The notes beneath the pieces were generated by a model. The model saw only the letters and a program-made list of their open reading frames with translations, was not told the DNA's origin and made no database searches. The position numbers were made by a program, and so were the translations under genes. From Microbacteriaceae bacterium PS02068 (GTDB lineage Bacteria; Actinomycetota; Actinomycetes; Actinomycetales; Microbacteriaceae), in contig JASCPF010000033.1 of assembly GCA_029959325.1 (NCBI GenBank), forward strand, positions 1 through 34,091: 34,091 nt of DNA. Direction: 5' to 3'. Below are positions 15,385-22,947 of this stretch, one piece after another; positions within the stretch are counted from its first letter, which is position 1; every line of letters starts with the position of its first letter.

Positions 15385-15390
15385 TGAGGC

Positions 15391-16791
15391 ATGCCTCATT
15401 TCAACGTCGTCGTCCTCGGTGCCGGCCCTGGTGGCTATGTCGCGGCTGTGCGCGCGGCGCAGCTCGGACAGTCCGTCGCCATCATCGAAGAGAAGTACTG
15501 GGGCGGTGTGTGCCTCAACGTCGGCTGCATCCCCTCGAAGGCGCTGCTGAAGAACGCGGAGATCGCGCACACCCTGAAGCACAAGGCCGATTTCTTCGGC
15601 ATCTCGGGTGAGATCTCGATCGACTTCGGCGCTGCGTTCGACCGCTCGCGCGTCGTCGCCGACGGGCGCGTCAAGGGCATCCACTACCTGACGAAGAAGA
15701 ACAAGATCACCGAGTTCGAGGGTCGGGGCACCTTCACGGGGCCGAAGGCCATCACGGTGACGAAGGCCGACGGCAGCACCGAAGAGGTCACCTTCGACAA
15801 CGCGATCATCGCGACGGGCTCGACCGTGCGCCTGCTGCCGGGCGTGACGCTCAGCGAGAACGTCGTGACGTACGAAGAGCAGATCATGACGCGCGACCTG
15901 CCCGGCTCGATCGTCATCGTGGGCGCCGGCGCCATCGGCATGGAGTTCGCCTACGTGCTCGTGAACTACGGCGTGAAGGTCACGATCATCGAGTTCCTCG
16001 ACCGCGCGCTGCCGAACGAAGACGCGGATGTCTCCAAGGAGATCGCCAAGCAGTATCGCAACCTCGGCGTCGACCTCCTGGTCGCGACCAAGGTCGAGTC
16101 GGTCGTCGACTCCGGCGACAAGGTCACCGTGACCTACAGCGACAACAAGAGCGGTGCGCAGGGCTCGATCGAGGCCGACAAGGTGCTGATGTCGATCGGC
16201 TTCGCGCCGCGCGTCGAGGGCTTCGGACTCGAGAACACGGGCGTGAAGCTCACCGATCGCGGCGCGATCGAGATCGACGACTTCATGCGCACCAACGTCG
16301 AGGGCATCTACGCGATCGGCGACGTCACGGCGAAGCTGCAGCTCGCGCACGTCGCCGAGGCGCAGGGGGTCGTGGCCGCCGAGACGATCGGCGGCGCCGA
16401 GACCATGGCGCTGGGCGACTACCGCATGATGCCGCGCGCGACCTTCTGCTCGCCGCAGGTGGCGTCGTTCGGCTACACCGAGGCGCAGTACAAGGAGACT
16501 GGCCGCGAGTACAAGGTCGCGACGTTCCCCTTCATGGCCAACGGCAAGGCGCACGGCCTCGGCGAGCCGGTCGGCTTCGTCAAGCTGATCGCCGACGCCG
16601 AGCACCTCGAGCTCGTCGGCGGCCACCTCATCGGCCCCGACGTCGCCGAACTGCTGCCCGAGCTCACCCTCGCGCAGAAGTGGGACCTCACCGCCCTCGA
16701 GCTGGCGCGCAACGTCCACACCCACCCGACGCTGTCGGAGGCGCTGCAAGAGGCGTTCCACGGCCTCGCGGGTCACATGATCAACCTCTAG
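15391..16791 (+). CDS. lpd: Dihydrolipoyl dehydrogenase (E3)
   Basis: A 466-residue flavoprotein that reoxidises dihydrolipoamide in the pyruvate and 2-oxoglutarate dehydrogenase complexes. The FAD-binding motif is [17 protein letters not shown], the redox disulfide is [13 protein letters not shown] (Cys41, Cys46), the NAD site is [11 protein letters not shown], the second FAD contact is YAIGDV, and the C-terminal [13 protein letters not shown] gives the catalytic His-Glu pair. Full length. No E1/E2 genes are adjacent, as is usual for actinobacterial Lpd. The GarA-like protein encoded 2 kb away would, by family knowledge, act on the same 2-oxoglutarate dehydrogenase complex. Confidence 0.96.
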   Translation: MPHFNVVVLGAGPGGYVAAVRAAQLGQSVAIIEEKYWGGVCLNVGCIPSKALLKNAEIAHTLKHKADFFGISGEISIDFGAAFDRSRVVADGRVKGIHYLTKKNKITEFEGRGTFTGPKAITVTKADGSTEEVTFDNAIIATGSTVRLLPGVTLSENVVTYEEQIMTRDLPGSIVIVGAGAIGMEFAYVLVNYGVKVTIIEFLDRALPNEDADVSKEIAKQYRNLGVDLLVATKVESVVDSGDKVTVTYSDNKSGAQGSIEADKVLMSIGFAPRVEGFGLENTGVKLTDRGAIEIDDFMRTNVEGIYAIGDVTAKLQLAHVAEAQGVVAAETIGGAETMALGDYRMMPRATFCSPQVASFGYTEAQYKETGREYKVATFPFMANGKAHGLGEPVGFVKLIADAEHLELVGGHLIGPDVAELLPELTLAQKWDLTALELARNVHTHPTLSEALQEAFHGLAGHMINL

Positions 16792-16823
16792 GCGATCAAC
16801 CTCGCGGCGATCAACCGCTAGCC
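16779..16823 (+). repeat. Three 15-bp tandem units spanning the lpd stop codon
   Basis: Units starting GATCAACC lie at 16779-16793, 16794-16808 and 16809-16823. The first contains the last codons and TAG of lpd; the third contains an in-frame TAG. The repeats look like a local duplication of the gene's terminus. Confidence 0.75.
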
Positions 16824-17246
16824 GCGCGCCGTTCTCGCCGCGCACCGTCCGGCCTGACGGTGCGCGGCGACTGCGTCCACCGCTGCCTGGTCGCCGGGCG
16901 ACGGATGCCTGGCCCAATGCACGCGCACCGCGTCGTTGCCGACGGTCTCGGGCCGTGGAACGGCGTTCGCCGGCACTTCGATGTGCAGGCGTCCGTCGTC
17001 GGCGACCTCTTCGCCGTGATACTTGAGGGCGCTCACGCAGGCAAGCCTGCCCCCAAGCCTGCACGCTTCCACCGCGGCCGGGTCGGCATGGGGTTGCGCG
17101 TACCACCCACGCCGAACCCTCACCAACGTCCCGTACCAGGTGCTGATCCGGATGTCCATGTCGTCCAGACCGAGCGCGTGGAGTTGAGCGGTCGAGGCCA
17201 CGCACCCCCTCGCCGCCATCGTCCGTTGCCATTTGACCCACATCAC
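16818..17246 (-). pseudogene. Truncated AbiEi-type antitoxin-domain protein
   Basis: The 142-residue frame resembles the N-terminal part of the AbiEi-antitoxin-like proteins common in actinobacteria: a small winged-helix start (MAARGCVASTAQLHALGL), the RISTWYGTLVRVRRGWYA wing, then GGRLACVSALKYHG and LHIEVPANA. These are normally about 280-300 residues with a C-terminal nuclease-like (DUF559/Vsr) domain; here that half is missing. The last 20 or so codons run through the perfect hairpin that ends lpd. No toxin (AbiEii) gene is adjacent. GTG at 17246 and ATG at 17243 are both possible starts, neither with a good binding site. Probably a decaying remnant. Confidence 0.55.
16836..16869 (+). terminator. 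lpd terminator hairpin
   Basis: A perfect 14-bp GC stem (16836-16849 with 16856-16869) and a 6-nt loop begin 45 bp after the lpd stop. No T-run follows. It also covers the 3' end of the convergent truncated AbiEi frame, so it can serve both directions. Confidence 0.65.
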
Positions 17247-17357
17247 CCCGTCAGGGTGACACGGCGCGAGCCGCCTCGGTGCGCCTCGCGCCCGATCTGT
17301 GGAGAGCGTCGACGGGGGCCAGACCGTCCCGCGGCACCGGACACGGTCGAGGCGCCG

Positions 17358-17446
17358 GTCACTCCTGGGGATCCAGTCACTCCTGGGGATCCAGTCACTC
17401 CTGGGGATAAGGACGCGTGGCAGTTGTCCTTATCCCCAGGAGTGAC
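17358..17446. repeat. 18-bp tandem repeat ending in a perfect 21-bp inverted repeat
   Basis: Units of GTCACTCCTGGGGATCCA start at 17358, 17376 and 17394 (the third diverges after GGGGAT). The third unit is also the left arm (17394-17414) of a perfect 21-bp inverted repeat whose right arm is 17426-17446, with an 11-nt loop. The right arm is thus an inverted copy of the same unit. No coding function is supported. The 392-bp stretch from 17247 to 17638 otherwise holds an AT-richer, promoter-like patch at about 17505-17540 and the hairpin at 17551-17586. Confidence 0.85.
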
Positions 17447-17550
17447 CCCGGATCCCGAGGCGTATCCTGCGTCACAGACGCGTCGGCACCCGAGAAGCGC
17501 GGAATTTTGTATTTGCCTGCATAGGTTTCGGGAGTAGCCTGGCACCACGA

Positions 17551-17586
17551 CTGACGCCGCCCCGACGAAGCCGGGGGCGGCGTCAG
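17551..17586. terminator. Perfect 13-bp stem-loop in intergenic region
   Basis: CTGACGCCGCCCC (17551-17563) pairs with 17574-17586 around a 10-nt loop. It lies 53 nt beyond the stop of the minus-strand CYTH gene, so it is a likely terminator for that transcript. On the plus strand it follows closely on a promoter-like TTGCCT-N16-TAGCCT patch. Confidence 0.5.
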
Positions 17587-17638
17587 TGGTTTGCGGGCGC
17601 CGTGGTTTCCGGGCGCCGTGTGGTTTCGGTTTCCGGGC

Positions 17639-18277
17639 TCAGACCCCGAGTGCGCGACCGAGCTTCGAGTCGGATGCCGCCGGGCGGGCACCCGCCGCAC
17701 ACGCGATGCCCGCCGCGGCGGCGAGAAGCGCGGCGCGCTCGTCGGCGTCGACCGGTGCCGCATCGCCGAGCTCGAACTCCCACTCGCGCCATCGGCTCAC
17801 GAGACTACGCGGGAGGTCTTCGGCGATCACATGGTCGTCGACGAACTCTGCGACAACGCCGCCGGCGGCATCGTGCAGCAGATACGCGTGGCGCTCGTTG
17901 CGAATCCGCGCGATGGGGCCGAGCGCGCCCGGCGCGCCGGCCGCGGGCTCGACCGACGAGATCGTCTGGAGCAGGCCGGCAGGAGGTTCGGTGTCGTCGC
18001 CGAGCGGCCAGTGCTGCTCGAGGCGACCGCCGCCGGCATCCTTCGGGCCTTTGATGTGCCAGCCCTCGTCGGGGCCGCCCGTGCGGCGTCGGACGGCGTA
18101 GCCGGCCTTGCCCAGGGCCATCGAATCGACGTCGAGGTAGAGCGCGTCAAGATCCCGAAACTCAGGGCCGTCGACCGCCACGACCCCTTCAAGCGCAGCC
18201 CAGTCGGGCAACGGCGTATCGGCGTCGACTTCGAAGGTCACCTCGATCTCGAGCGAGCGAGTGGGTTCGACGGTCAC
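17639..18277 (-). CDS. CYTH-domain protein (putative triphosphate-processing enzyme)
   Basis: A 212-residue CYTH/triphosphate-tunnel protein. The N-terminal signature is EIEVTF (Glu10, Glu12, Thr14), in place of the family's ExExK. Other tunnel residues are recognisable (YLDVDSMAL, GYAVRRRTGG, GWHIKGP, and later RIRNERHAYLL and EFVDD). CYTH enzymes hydrolyse or cyclise triphosphates such as thiamine triphosphate, ATP or tripolyphosphate; the substrate here is unknown. There is no CHAD domain. The GTG at 18277 overlaps the stop of the upstream small gene by 4 nt. Loss of the signature Lys could lower or change activity. Confidence 0.8.
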   Translation of the reverse strand: MTVEPTRSLEIEVTFEVDADTPLPDWAALEGVVAVDGPEFRDLDALYLDVDSMALGKAGYAVRRRTGGPDEGWHIKGPKDAGGGRLEQHWPLGDDTEPPAGLLQTISSVEPAAGAPGALGPIARIRNERHAYLLHDAAGGVVAEFVDDHVIAEDLPRSLVSRWREWEFELGDAAPVDADERAALLAAAAGIACAAGARPAASDSKLGRALGV

Positions 18278-18501
18278 TCGTCCCGACCGTCGACATCGGG
18301 ATTGATGTCGTCCTGCGCCTCGACGTAGTGGAAGGCGATCTCGGTAGGTCCGTCGTCGTCGCCGGTGTGCTCGGCGTCGCCGGCGCGGTCGTAGACGACC
18401 TGCGTCTCGCTGTAGGGCATGATCAGCGAGCTCTGCGTCTCGTCGTCGAGGGGCAGAACCTGCCCGTCGAGCGGGCCTCCGTGAAGTCGTGCAAGGGCCA
18501 T
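18274..18501 (-). CDS. Small acidic protein of unknown function
   Basis: A 75-residue protein with an N-terminal LARLHGGPLDGQVLPL segment, a strand-like SLIMPYSETQVVYDR and an acidic C-terminal half (Asp/Glu-rich, ending DVDGRDE). No signal or membrane segment and no family I can name. AGGAGG 7 nt before the ATG at 18501 is the strongest ribosome binding site in this part of the window, so the gene is real. It overlaps the CYTH gene by 4 nt and starts 45 nt after mmsA on the same strand. Confidence 0.8.
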   Translation of the reverse strand: MALARLHGGPLDGQVLPLDDETQSSLIMPYSETQVVYDRAGDAEHTGDDDGPTEIAFHYVEAQDDINPDVDGRDE

Positions 18502-18546
18502 GCGAAACCTCCTGTGATGAGTGTCTTCAGCCTAACCCCGCCGCCA

Positions 18547-20055
18547 TCAGTGCGTCGGGAAGCCCAGGCTGATCTGGCTCTCGCTCGGGTCGGGCCAGCG
18601 CGTGGTGACCACCTTGCGACGCGTGTAGAAGGTGAACGCCTCGGGACCGTACATGTGCGCGTCGCCGAACAGCGAGTCCTTCCACCCGCCGAACGAGAAC
18701 GCCCCGATCGGCACCGGGATCGGCACATTGATCCCGACCATGCCCACCTCGATGTCGAACTCGAACTGGCGCGCGGTCTTGCCGTCGCGGGTGAACACGG
18801 CCGTGCCGTTGGCGTAGCGGTTGCCGTTGATCAGCGCCACGGCCTCGTCGTAGGTGCCGACGCGCACGACCGACAGCACCGGCCCGAAGATCTCTTCGTC
18901 GTACACGCGCATGCCCGGCTGCACGTCGTCGACGAGCGAGGGACCGATGAAGAACCCCTCGCCCGGCACCGGAAGGTCTCGGCCGTCGACGACGACGCGT
19001 GCGCCCTCGCCCGCCGCGCCCGCGACGAAGCCGGTGACCCGCTCGAGCGCATCGCGCGTGATGAGCGGCCCCATCTCGACCGCGGGATCTGTGCCGTCGC
19101 CGACGGTGACCGCGGGCATCCGCTCGGCGATCTTCGCGACGAGATCATCGGCGACGTCCCCCACCGCGACGACGACGGAGACGGCCATGCACCGCTCGCC
19201 CGCCGAGCCGTAGCCGGCCGAGATGGCGGCGTCGGCGGCGGCATCGAGGTCGGCGTCGGGCATGACGATCATGTGGTTCTTCGCCCCGCCGAGCGCCTGC
19301 ACGCGCTTGCCGTTCTCGGCCGCGCGCGTGTAGATGTACCGGGCGATCGGCGTCGAGCCCACGAACGAGACGGCGCGGATGATCGGGTCGTCGAGGATCG
19401 CGTCGACAGCTTCTTTGTCGCCGTGGACGACGTTCAGGATGCCCGCCGGAAGCCCCGCCTCGGCGAACGCGTCGGCCAGCCACACCGCGGCCGAGGGGTC
19501 GCGCTCACTCGGCTTGAGGATGACCGCGTTGCCGGCCGCGATCGCCGTCGTGACCATCCACAGCGGCACCATCGCGGGGAAGTTGAACGGCGTGATGCAC
19601 GCGACCACGCCGACCGGCTGCCGCACCTGGTGCACGTCGACGCCCGACGCGACCTGCTCGGAGTACTCGCCTTTGAGGTGATGCATGAGCGACGTGCAGA
19701 ACTCGACGTTCTCGAGTCCGCGGGCGACTTCGCCGAGGGCATCGGGCACGGTCTTGCCGTGCTCGGCGGTGATGATCCGGGCGAGCTCCTCGGCGCGCGC
19801 GGTGACGATCTCGCGCAGGCGGAACATGACCTGCTGCCGCTTGCCGAGGCCCGTCTCGCGCCACGCGCGCTGCGCCGCCTGCGCCGTGCGGGCAGCCTCG
19901 TGCACGAGGTCGGCGGATGCCAGGGCCACTTCGCCCGTCTGCAGGCCGGTCGCAGGGTTGAAGACGCGGCCGGTGCGGCCGTCAGCCGCGACGCGCGCAC
20001 CGCCGATCACGTGCGGGATCGCGGTCAGGGTGGGTGAGTCGATCGTGGTGCTCAT
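18547..20055 (-). CDS. mmsA: CoA-acylating methylmalonate-semialdehyde dehydrogenase
   Basis: It oxidises methylmalonate semialdehyde (or malonate semialdehyde) with NAD and CoA to propionyl-CoA (or acetyl-CoA), late in valine and inositol breakdown. The 502-residue aldehyde dehydrogenase has ITPFNFPAMVPLWM, LGGAKNHMIVMPDADLD and the nucleophile Cys289 in GERCMAVS, the form specific to the CoA-acylating members. EEIFGPVLSVVRV and a YANGTAVFTRDG segment complete the fold. Its ATG overlaps the mmsB stop by 4 nt (ATGA), so the pair is one operon. Confidence 0.94.
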   Translation of the reverse strand: MSTTIDSPTLTAIPHVIGGARVAADGRTGRVFNPATGLQTGEVALASADLVHEAARTAQAAQRAWRETGLGKRQQVMFRLREIVTARAEELARIITAEHGKTVPDALGEVARGLENVEFCTSLMHHLKGEYSEQVASGVDVHQVRQPVGVVACITPFNFPAMVPLWMVTTAIAAGNAVILKPSERDPSAAVWLADAFAEAGLPAGILNVVHGDKEAVDAILDDPIIRAVSFVGSTPIARYIYTRAAENGKRVQALGGAKNHMIVMPDADLDAAADAAISAGYGSAGERCMAVSVVVAVGDVADDLVAKIAERMPAVTVGDGTDPAVEMGPLITRDALERVTGFVAGAAGEGARVVVDGRDLPVPGEGFFIGPSLVDDVQPGMRVYDEEIFGPVLSVVRVGTYDEAVALINGNRYANGTAVFTRDGKTARQFEFDIEVGMVGINVPIPVPIGAFSFGGWKDSLFGDAHMYGPEAFTFYTRRKVVTTRWPDPSESQISLGFPTH

Positions 20056-20996
20056 ACGAGTGCTCCGTTCATCGTGGCATCCTGCTGGGGGTCGAAGCCG
20101 CGCAGGGTGCCGTCGGGCGAGGCGAGTCTGGCGACGAGGGTGCAGTCCTTGCCGCCGAGCCCGTCGGCGATCAGCTCGTCGAGCTGCGACAGGGCCAGGC
20201 GCGCGGCGGGCAGATGCACGCCGGTGGTCTCACCGGCCAGCACCGCGAGGCCGCAGTCCTTGCGGGCGAGATCGACCGAGAACGTCGGTTCGAAGTTGTT
20301 GTTCGCGGCCGACTTCTCCAGGACCCCCGGCACCGGGTACCACGTGCGCAGCGCCCACGAATCGCCCGACGAGACACGCGCGACCTCCCAGAAGGTCTTC
20401 GCGTCGAGGCCGAGCTGCTCCGCGAGCTGCGAGCCCTCGGACATGGCCATCACCGAGATGAACAGCATCATGTTGTTGGCGAGCTTCGCGGCGATGCCCG
20501 CCCCCGCCCCGCCGCAGGCGATGACGTTGCCGGCCATCGGCGCGACGATCTCGCGGGCGCGCTCGACGTCGCCCGCGCCGCCCCCGAGCATGAAGGTGAG
20601 CGTGTGCGCCTCGGCGCCCGCGGTACCGCCAGAGATCGGCGCGTCGACGAACGTGAGCCCGCGACTCTCGGCTTCGGCGTGACACCAGCGCGAGGTCTCG
20701 ATGTCGACGGTGGACGTGTCCATGAGCAGAGTGGATGCCGCCGCGTGCGCGAAGATCCCGTCAGCCCCGCCGTACACGGCGCGCACGTGCTCGGGCTTCG
20801 GCAGCGACGTGAGGCAGGCATCCGCCCCCTCGAGTGCCTGCGCGACCGAACCGACGACCTCGATGCCGTGAGCCGTCGCCGCCGCTGCGGCGGCGGGGTT
20901 GATCTCCACGCCGCGGACGGTGTGTCCGGCGGCGACGAGGTGGGATGCCATGGGCACCCCCATCCGGCCGAGTCCGATGAAGGCGATGGTCGACAT
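20052..20996 (-). CDS. mmsB: 3-hydroxyisobutyrate dehydrogenase
   Basis: It oxidises 3-hydroxyisobutyrate to methylmalonate semialdehyde, the substrate of MmsA. The 314-residue product has the NAD motif GLGRMGVPMASHL at the N-terminus, the substrate-binding DAPISGGTAGA, and the catalytic Lys region GIAAKLANNMML. The ATG at 20996 has GGGAG 8 nt upstream; the open frame continues toward the divergent regulator but is not family-like. First gene of mmsBA, read away from the LysR gene. Confidence 0.93.
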   Translation of the reverse strand: MSTIAFIGLGRMGVPMASHLVAAGHTVRGVEINPAAAAAATAHGIEVVGSVAQALEGADACLTSLPKPEHVRAVYGGADGIFAHAAASTLLMDTSTVDIETSRWCHAEAESRGLTFVDAPISGGTAGAEAHTLTFMLGGGAGDVERAREIVAPMAGNVIACGGAGAGIAAKLANNMMLFISVMAMSEGSQLAEQLGLDAKTFWEVARVSSGDSWALRTWYPVPGVLEKSAANNNFEPTFSVDLARKDCGLAVLAGETTGVHLPAARLALSQLDELIADGLGGKDCTLVARLASPDGTLRGFDPQQDATMNGALV

Positions 20997-21090
20997 GCTG
21001 ATGCTCCCTGCGTCGTCGAAGGTGTGGTGCCAGCGTAGGCACGAGACCGTCTGCCGATCAATGCACGAAGCAGACGCAGTCTTGCACCCC

Positions 21091-21112
21091 GAGTGTGCAT
21101 TGGTGCACACTC
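21091..21112. promoter_or_regulatory. Operator-like inverted repeat between mmsB and LysR gene
   Basis: GAGTGTGCA (21091-21099) and TGCACACTC (21104-21112) are perfect 9-bp arms around TTGG. The repeat ends 6 nt before the LysR start codon and lies 95 bp from the mmsB start. This is where a LysR regulator would be expected to bind to control itself and its divergent target. Confidence 0.65.
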
Positions 21113-21118
21113 GCAGTC

Positions 21119-22030
21119 ATGCCGACCCCCACTGCCCCGCCGTCGAACGATCCCCCGCTCGAGGCGCTGCTCACGTTCCTCGCGGTCGCACGGCGAGGCC
21201 GCTACACCGCCGCGGCCGAGGTGCTCGGCGTCAATCATTCGACCGTGTCGCGCCGCATCACGGCGCTCGAGACGGCGATGGGCGGCCGCGTGCTCGTGCG
21301 CACGACCGGCGGGTGGGAGGTCACCAGCCTCGGGCGCCGCGCCGTGGTGATCGCCGAGCGTATCGAGGCATCGTTGCGCGAGCTCGTCGAGAGTGAAGCG
21401 GCCGACGCGATGCACGGCATGGTGCGCATCTCGGCCCCCGACGCCTTCACCTCGGTCTTCCTCGCTCCCGCCATGACGGCGCTGCGGCGCGCACATCCCT
21501 CGCTCGCGATCGAGCTGCTCTCGGCGACGCAGCGCGTGCGGCAGAACCGGTCGGGCGTCGATCTCGAGATCGTCGTCGGCCGTCCGCAGGTGCTGCGCGC
21601 CTACGCGACGCCGGTGTGCGCCTACTCGCTGCGGCTCTATGCCACGCCGGGCTACCTGAGCGAGGCGGGCGAACCGCAGTCCGTGGCGGAGCTGGCGAGG
21701 CATCCCCTCGTCTACTACATCGAGAGCTCGCTGCAGGTCGACGAACTCGACCGCGCGCTGCAAGAGCTGCCCGACTCTCCCCCGTCGGTGCGGTCGACGA
21801 GCGTCTTCGCGCACGTCGAGGCGACGGCGGCGGGTGCGGGAATCGGCCTGCTGCCCGACTTTCTCGGCGATGCCGATCGGCGCCTCGTGCGCGTGCTCGA
21901 CGGCGCCTACTCGCACCCGCTCGCCTACTGGGCGGTCGCGCGCGACGAGGGCCCCCGCAATCCCGCGGTCGCGGCGACGCTCGAGGCGATCACGACGCAC
22001 ATCCAGAGCGTGCAGGATGGTTCCTTGTGA
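21119..22030 (+). CDS. LysR-family transcriptional regulator of mmsBA
   Basis: A 303-residue LysR protein. The N-terminal helix-turn-helix is LEALLTFLAVARRGRYTAAAEVLGVNHSTVSRRI (about residues 14-47), the linker helix follows, and a periplasmic-binding-protein-like effector domain fills the rest. Its divergent position to mmsBA, with a strong inverted repeat between, suggests it senses a valine-pathway intermediate; that is inference. Earlier in-frame starts fall inside the inverted repeat, so the ATG at 21119 is preferred, although no Shine-Dalgarno is present. Its stop overlaps the next gene's start by 4 nt. Confidence 0.9.
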   Translation: MPTPTAPPSNDPPLEALLTFLAVARRGRYTAAAEVLGVNHSTVSRRITALETAMGGRVLVRTTGGWEVTSLGRRAVVIAERIEASLRELVESEAADAMHGMVRISAPDAFTSVFLAPAMTALRRAHPSLAIELLSATQRVRQNRSGVDLEIVVGRPQVLRAYATPVCAYSLRLYATPGYLSEAGEPQSVAELARHPLVYYIESSLQVDELDRALQELPDSPPSVRSTSVFAHVEATAAGAGIGLLPDFLGDADRRLVRVLDGAYSHPLAYWAVARDEGPRNPAVAATLEAITTHIQSVQDGSL

Positions 22031-22770
22031 CCACTCCCCCGAAACCGTTCCTGCTGCTCGCCACGCGCGCCGAGGACGTGCCCGCCGACGAGGAGTACGC
22101 GCTGTTCCTGCGGTACACGGGGTTGTCAGAGCGTGACCTCGTGCGGCGGCGGCTCGAGGCCGAGCCTCTGGGCGAGATCGACCTCGACGACTGGTCGGGG
22201 ATCTTCGTCGGCGGCGGTCCGTTCAATGCGTCGGATCCGGCGACCAAGAAGTCGGCCGTGCAGGTGCGGGTCGAGGCCGAGATCGCCGCACTGCTCGACG
22301 ACGTGATCGCGCGCGACTTCCCGTTCTTCGGGGCCTGCTACGGCATCGGCACGGTCGGGGCGCACGAGGGCGCGGTCATCGACGACACGTACCGCGAGCC
22401 GATCAGCGTGATCGATGTGACCCTGACGGATGCCGGGGCATCCGATCCCCTGCTGCAGGGGATGCCACGCGCCTTCACCGCGTTCGTCGGGCACAAAGAG
22501 GCGATCACCGTGCTGCCGCCGTCGGCGACGCTGCTCGTGCAGGGCGAGGCGTGCCCGGTGCAGATGTTCCGGGTCGGGCAGAACGTCTATGCGACGCAGT
22601 TCCACCCCGAGCTCGACGTCGACGGGATCTCGACGCGCATCAGGGCCTACGCCGACCACGGGTATTTCGCCGCCGGCGAACTCGATCTGACCCTCGCCGC
22701 CGTGCGGCGCGTGCCCGTGACGCACACCGGGCGAATCCTGCGAACCTTCGTCGAGCGCTACGCCCGCTGA
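22027..22770 (+). CDS. Class I glutamine amidotransferase-like protein
   Basis: A 247-residue stand-alone GATase1 domain similar to the amidotransferase part of GMP synthase. The nucleophile is Cys104 in FFGACYGIG, and the triad is completed by His193 and Glu195 in TQFHPELD. An FVGHKEAI segment near residue 155 is in the usual place. No synthase partner gene is adjacent, so the acceptor is unknown; such lone proteins can act as hydrolases of gamma-glutamyl compounds. GTG at 22027 overlaps the LysR stop (GTGA), with AGGATGG upstream, so the two are cotranslated. Confidence 0.87.
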   Translation: MTTPPKPFLLLATRAEDVPADEEYALFLRYTGLSERDLVRRRLEAEPLGEIDLDDWSGIFVGGGPFNASDPATKKSAVQVRVEAEIAALLDDVIARDFPFFGACYGIGTVGAHEGAVIDDTYREPISVIDVTLTDAGASDPLLQGMPRAFTAFVGHKEAITVLPPSATLLVQGEACPVQMFRVGQNVYATQFHPELDVDGISTRIRAYADHGYFAAGELDLTLAAVRRVPVTHTGRILRTFVERYAR

Positions 22771-22799
22771 GGCCGCGCGGGAGCGGTCCGGGAGCGGTC

Positions 22800-22868
22800 C
22801 GGGAGGAGATTTCCGCTCGGGAGGACCGATCTGCGCGATCAGTCCTCCCGAAGCGAAATCTCCTCCCG
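22800..22868. terminator. Long imperfect palindrome between convergent genes
   Basis: Arms 22800-22830 and 22838-22868 pair over 14 bp, then after a short internal loop over 9 bp, then 3 more, closing on a 7-nt loop. GGGAGGA occurs twice in each arm (once in each orientation pair). It lies 30 nt after the amidotransferase stop and 80 nt before the glgP stop, so it probably terminates both. Confidence 0.6.
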
Positions 22869-22882
22869 AAAAGCGTCCACCC

Positions 22883-22940
22883 CGGTCCCCGAGCTTGTCG
22901 AGGGGGCGCCCCGGCGACCCTTCGACAGGCTCAGGGACCG
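22883..22940. repeat. REP-like inverted pair (family 2)
   Basis: A copy reading CGGTCCCCGAGCTTGTCGAG starts at 22883, and a copy in the other orientation (CCCTTCGACAGGCTCAGGGA, then CCG) lies at 22918-22940, separated by a GC-rich loop. Same family as 1601-1673. Located just beyond the glgP stop. Confidence 0.8.
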
Positions 22941-22947
22941 TTCCGGG

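Noticed and set aside
17403..17438. TTATCCCCA-like DnaA boxes in the 21-bp inverted repeat
   Set aside because: One mismatch to the TTATCCACA consensus, only one pair, created by the palindrome itself; no dnaA/dnaN genes or AT-rich unwinding region nearby.
17243..17548. 101-codon minus-strand frame with GVTGSP repeats, ending in a GTGATG overlap with the AbiEi-like start
   Set aside because: The collagen-like repeats are the translation of the 18-bp tandem DNA repeat; there is no binding site, and the rest is compositionally biased.
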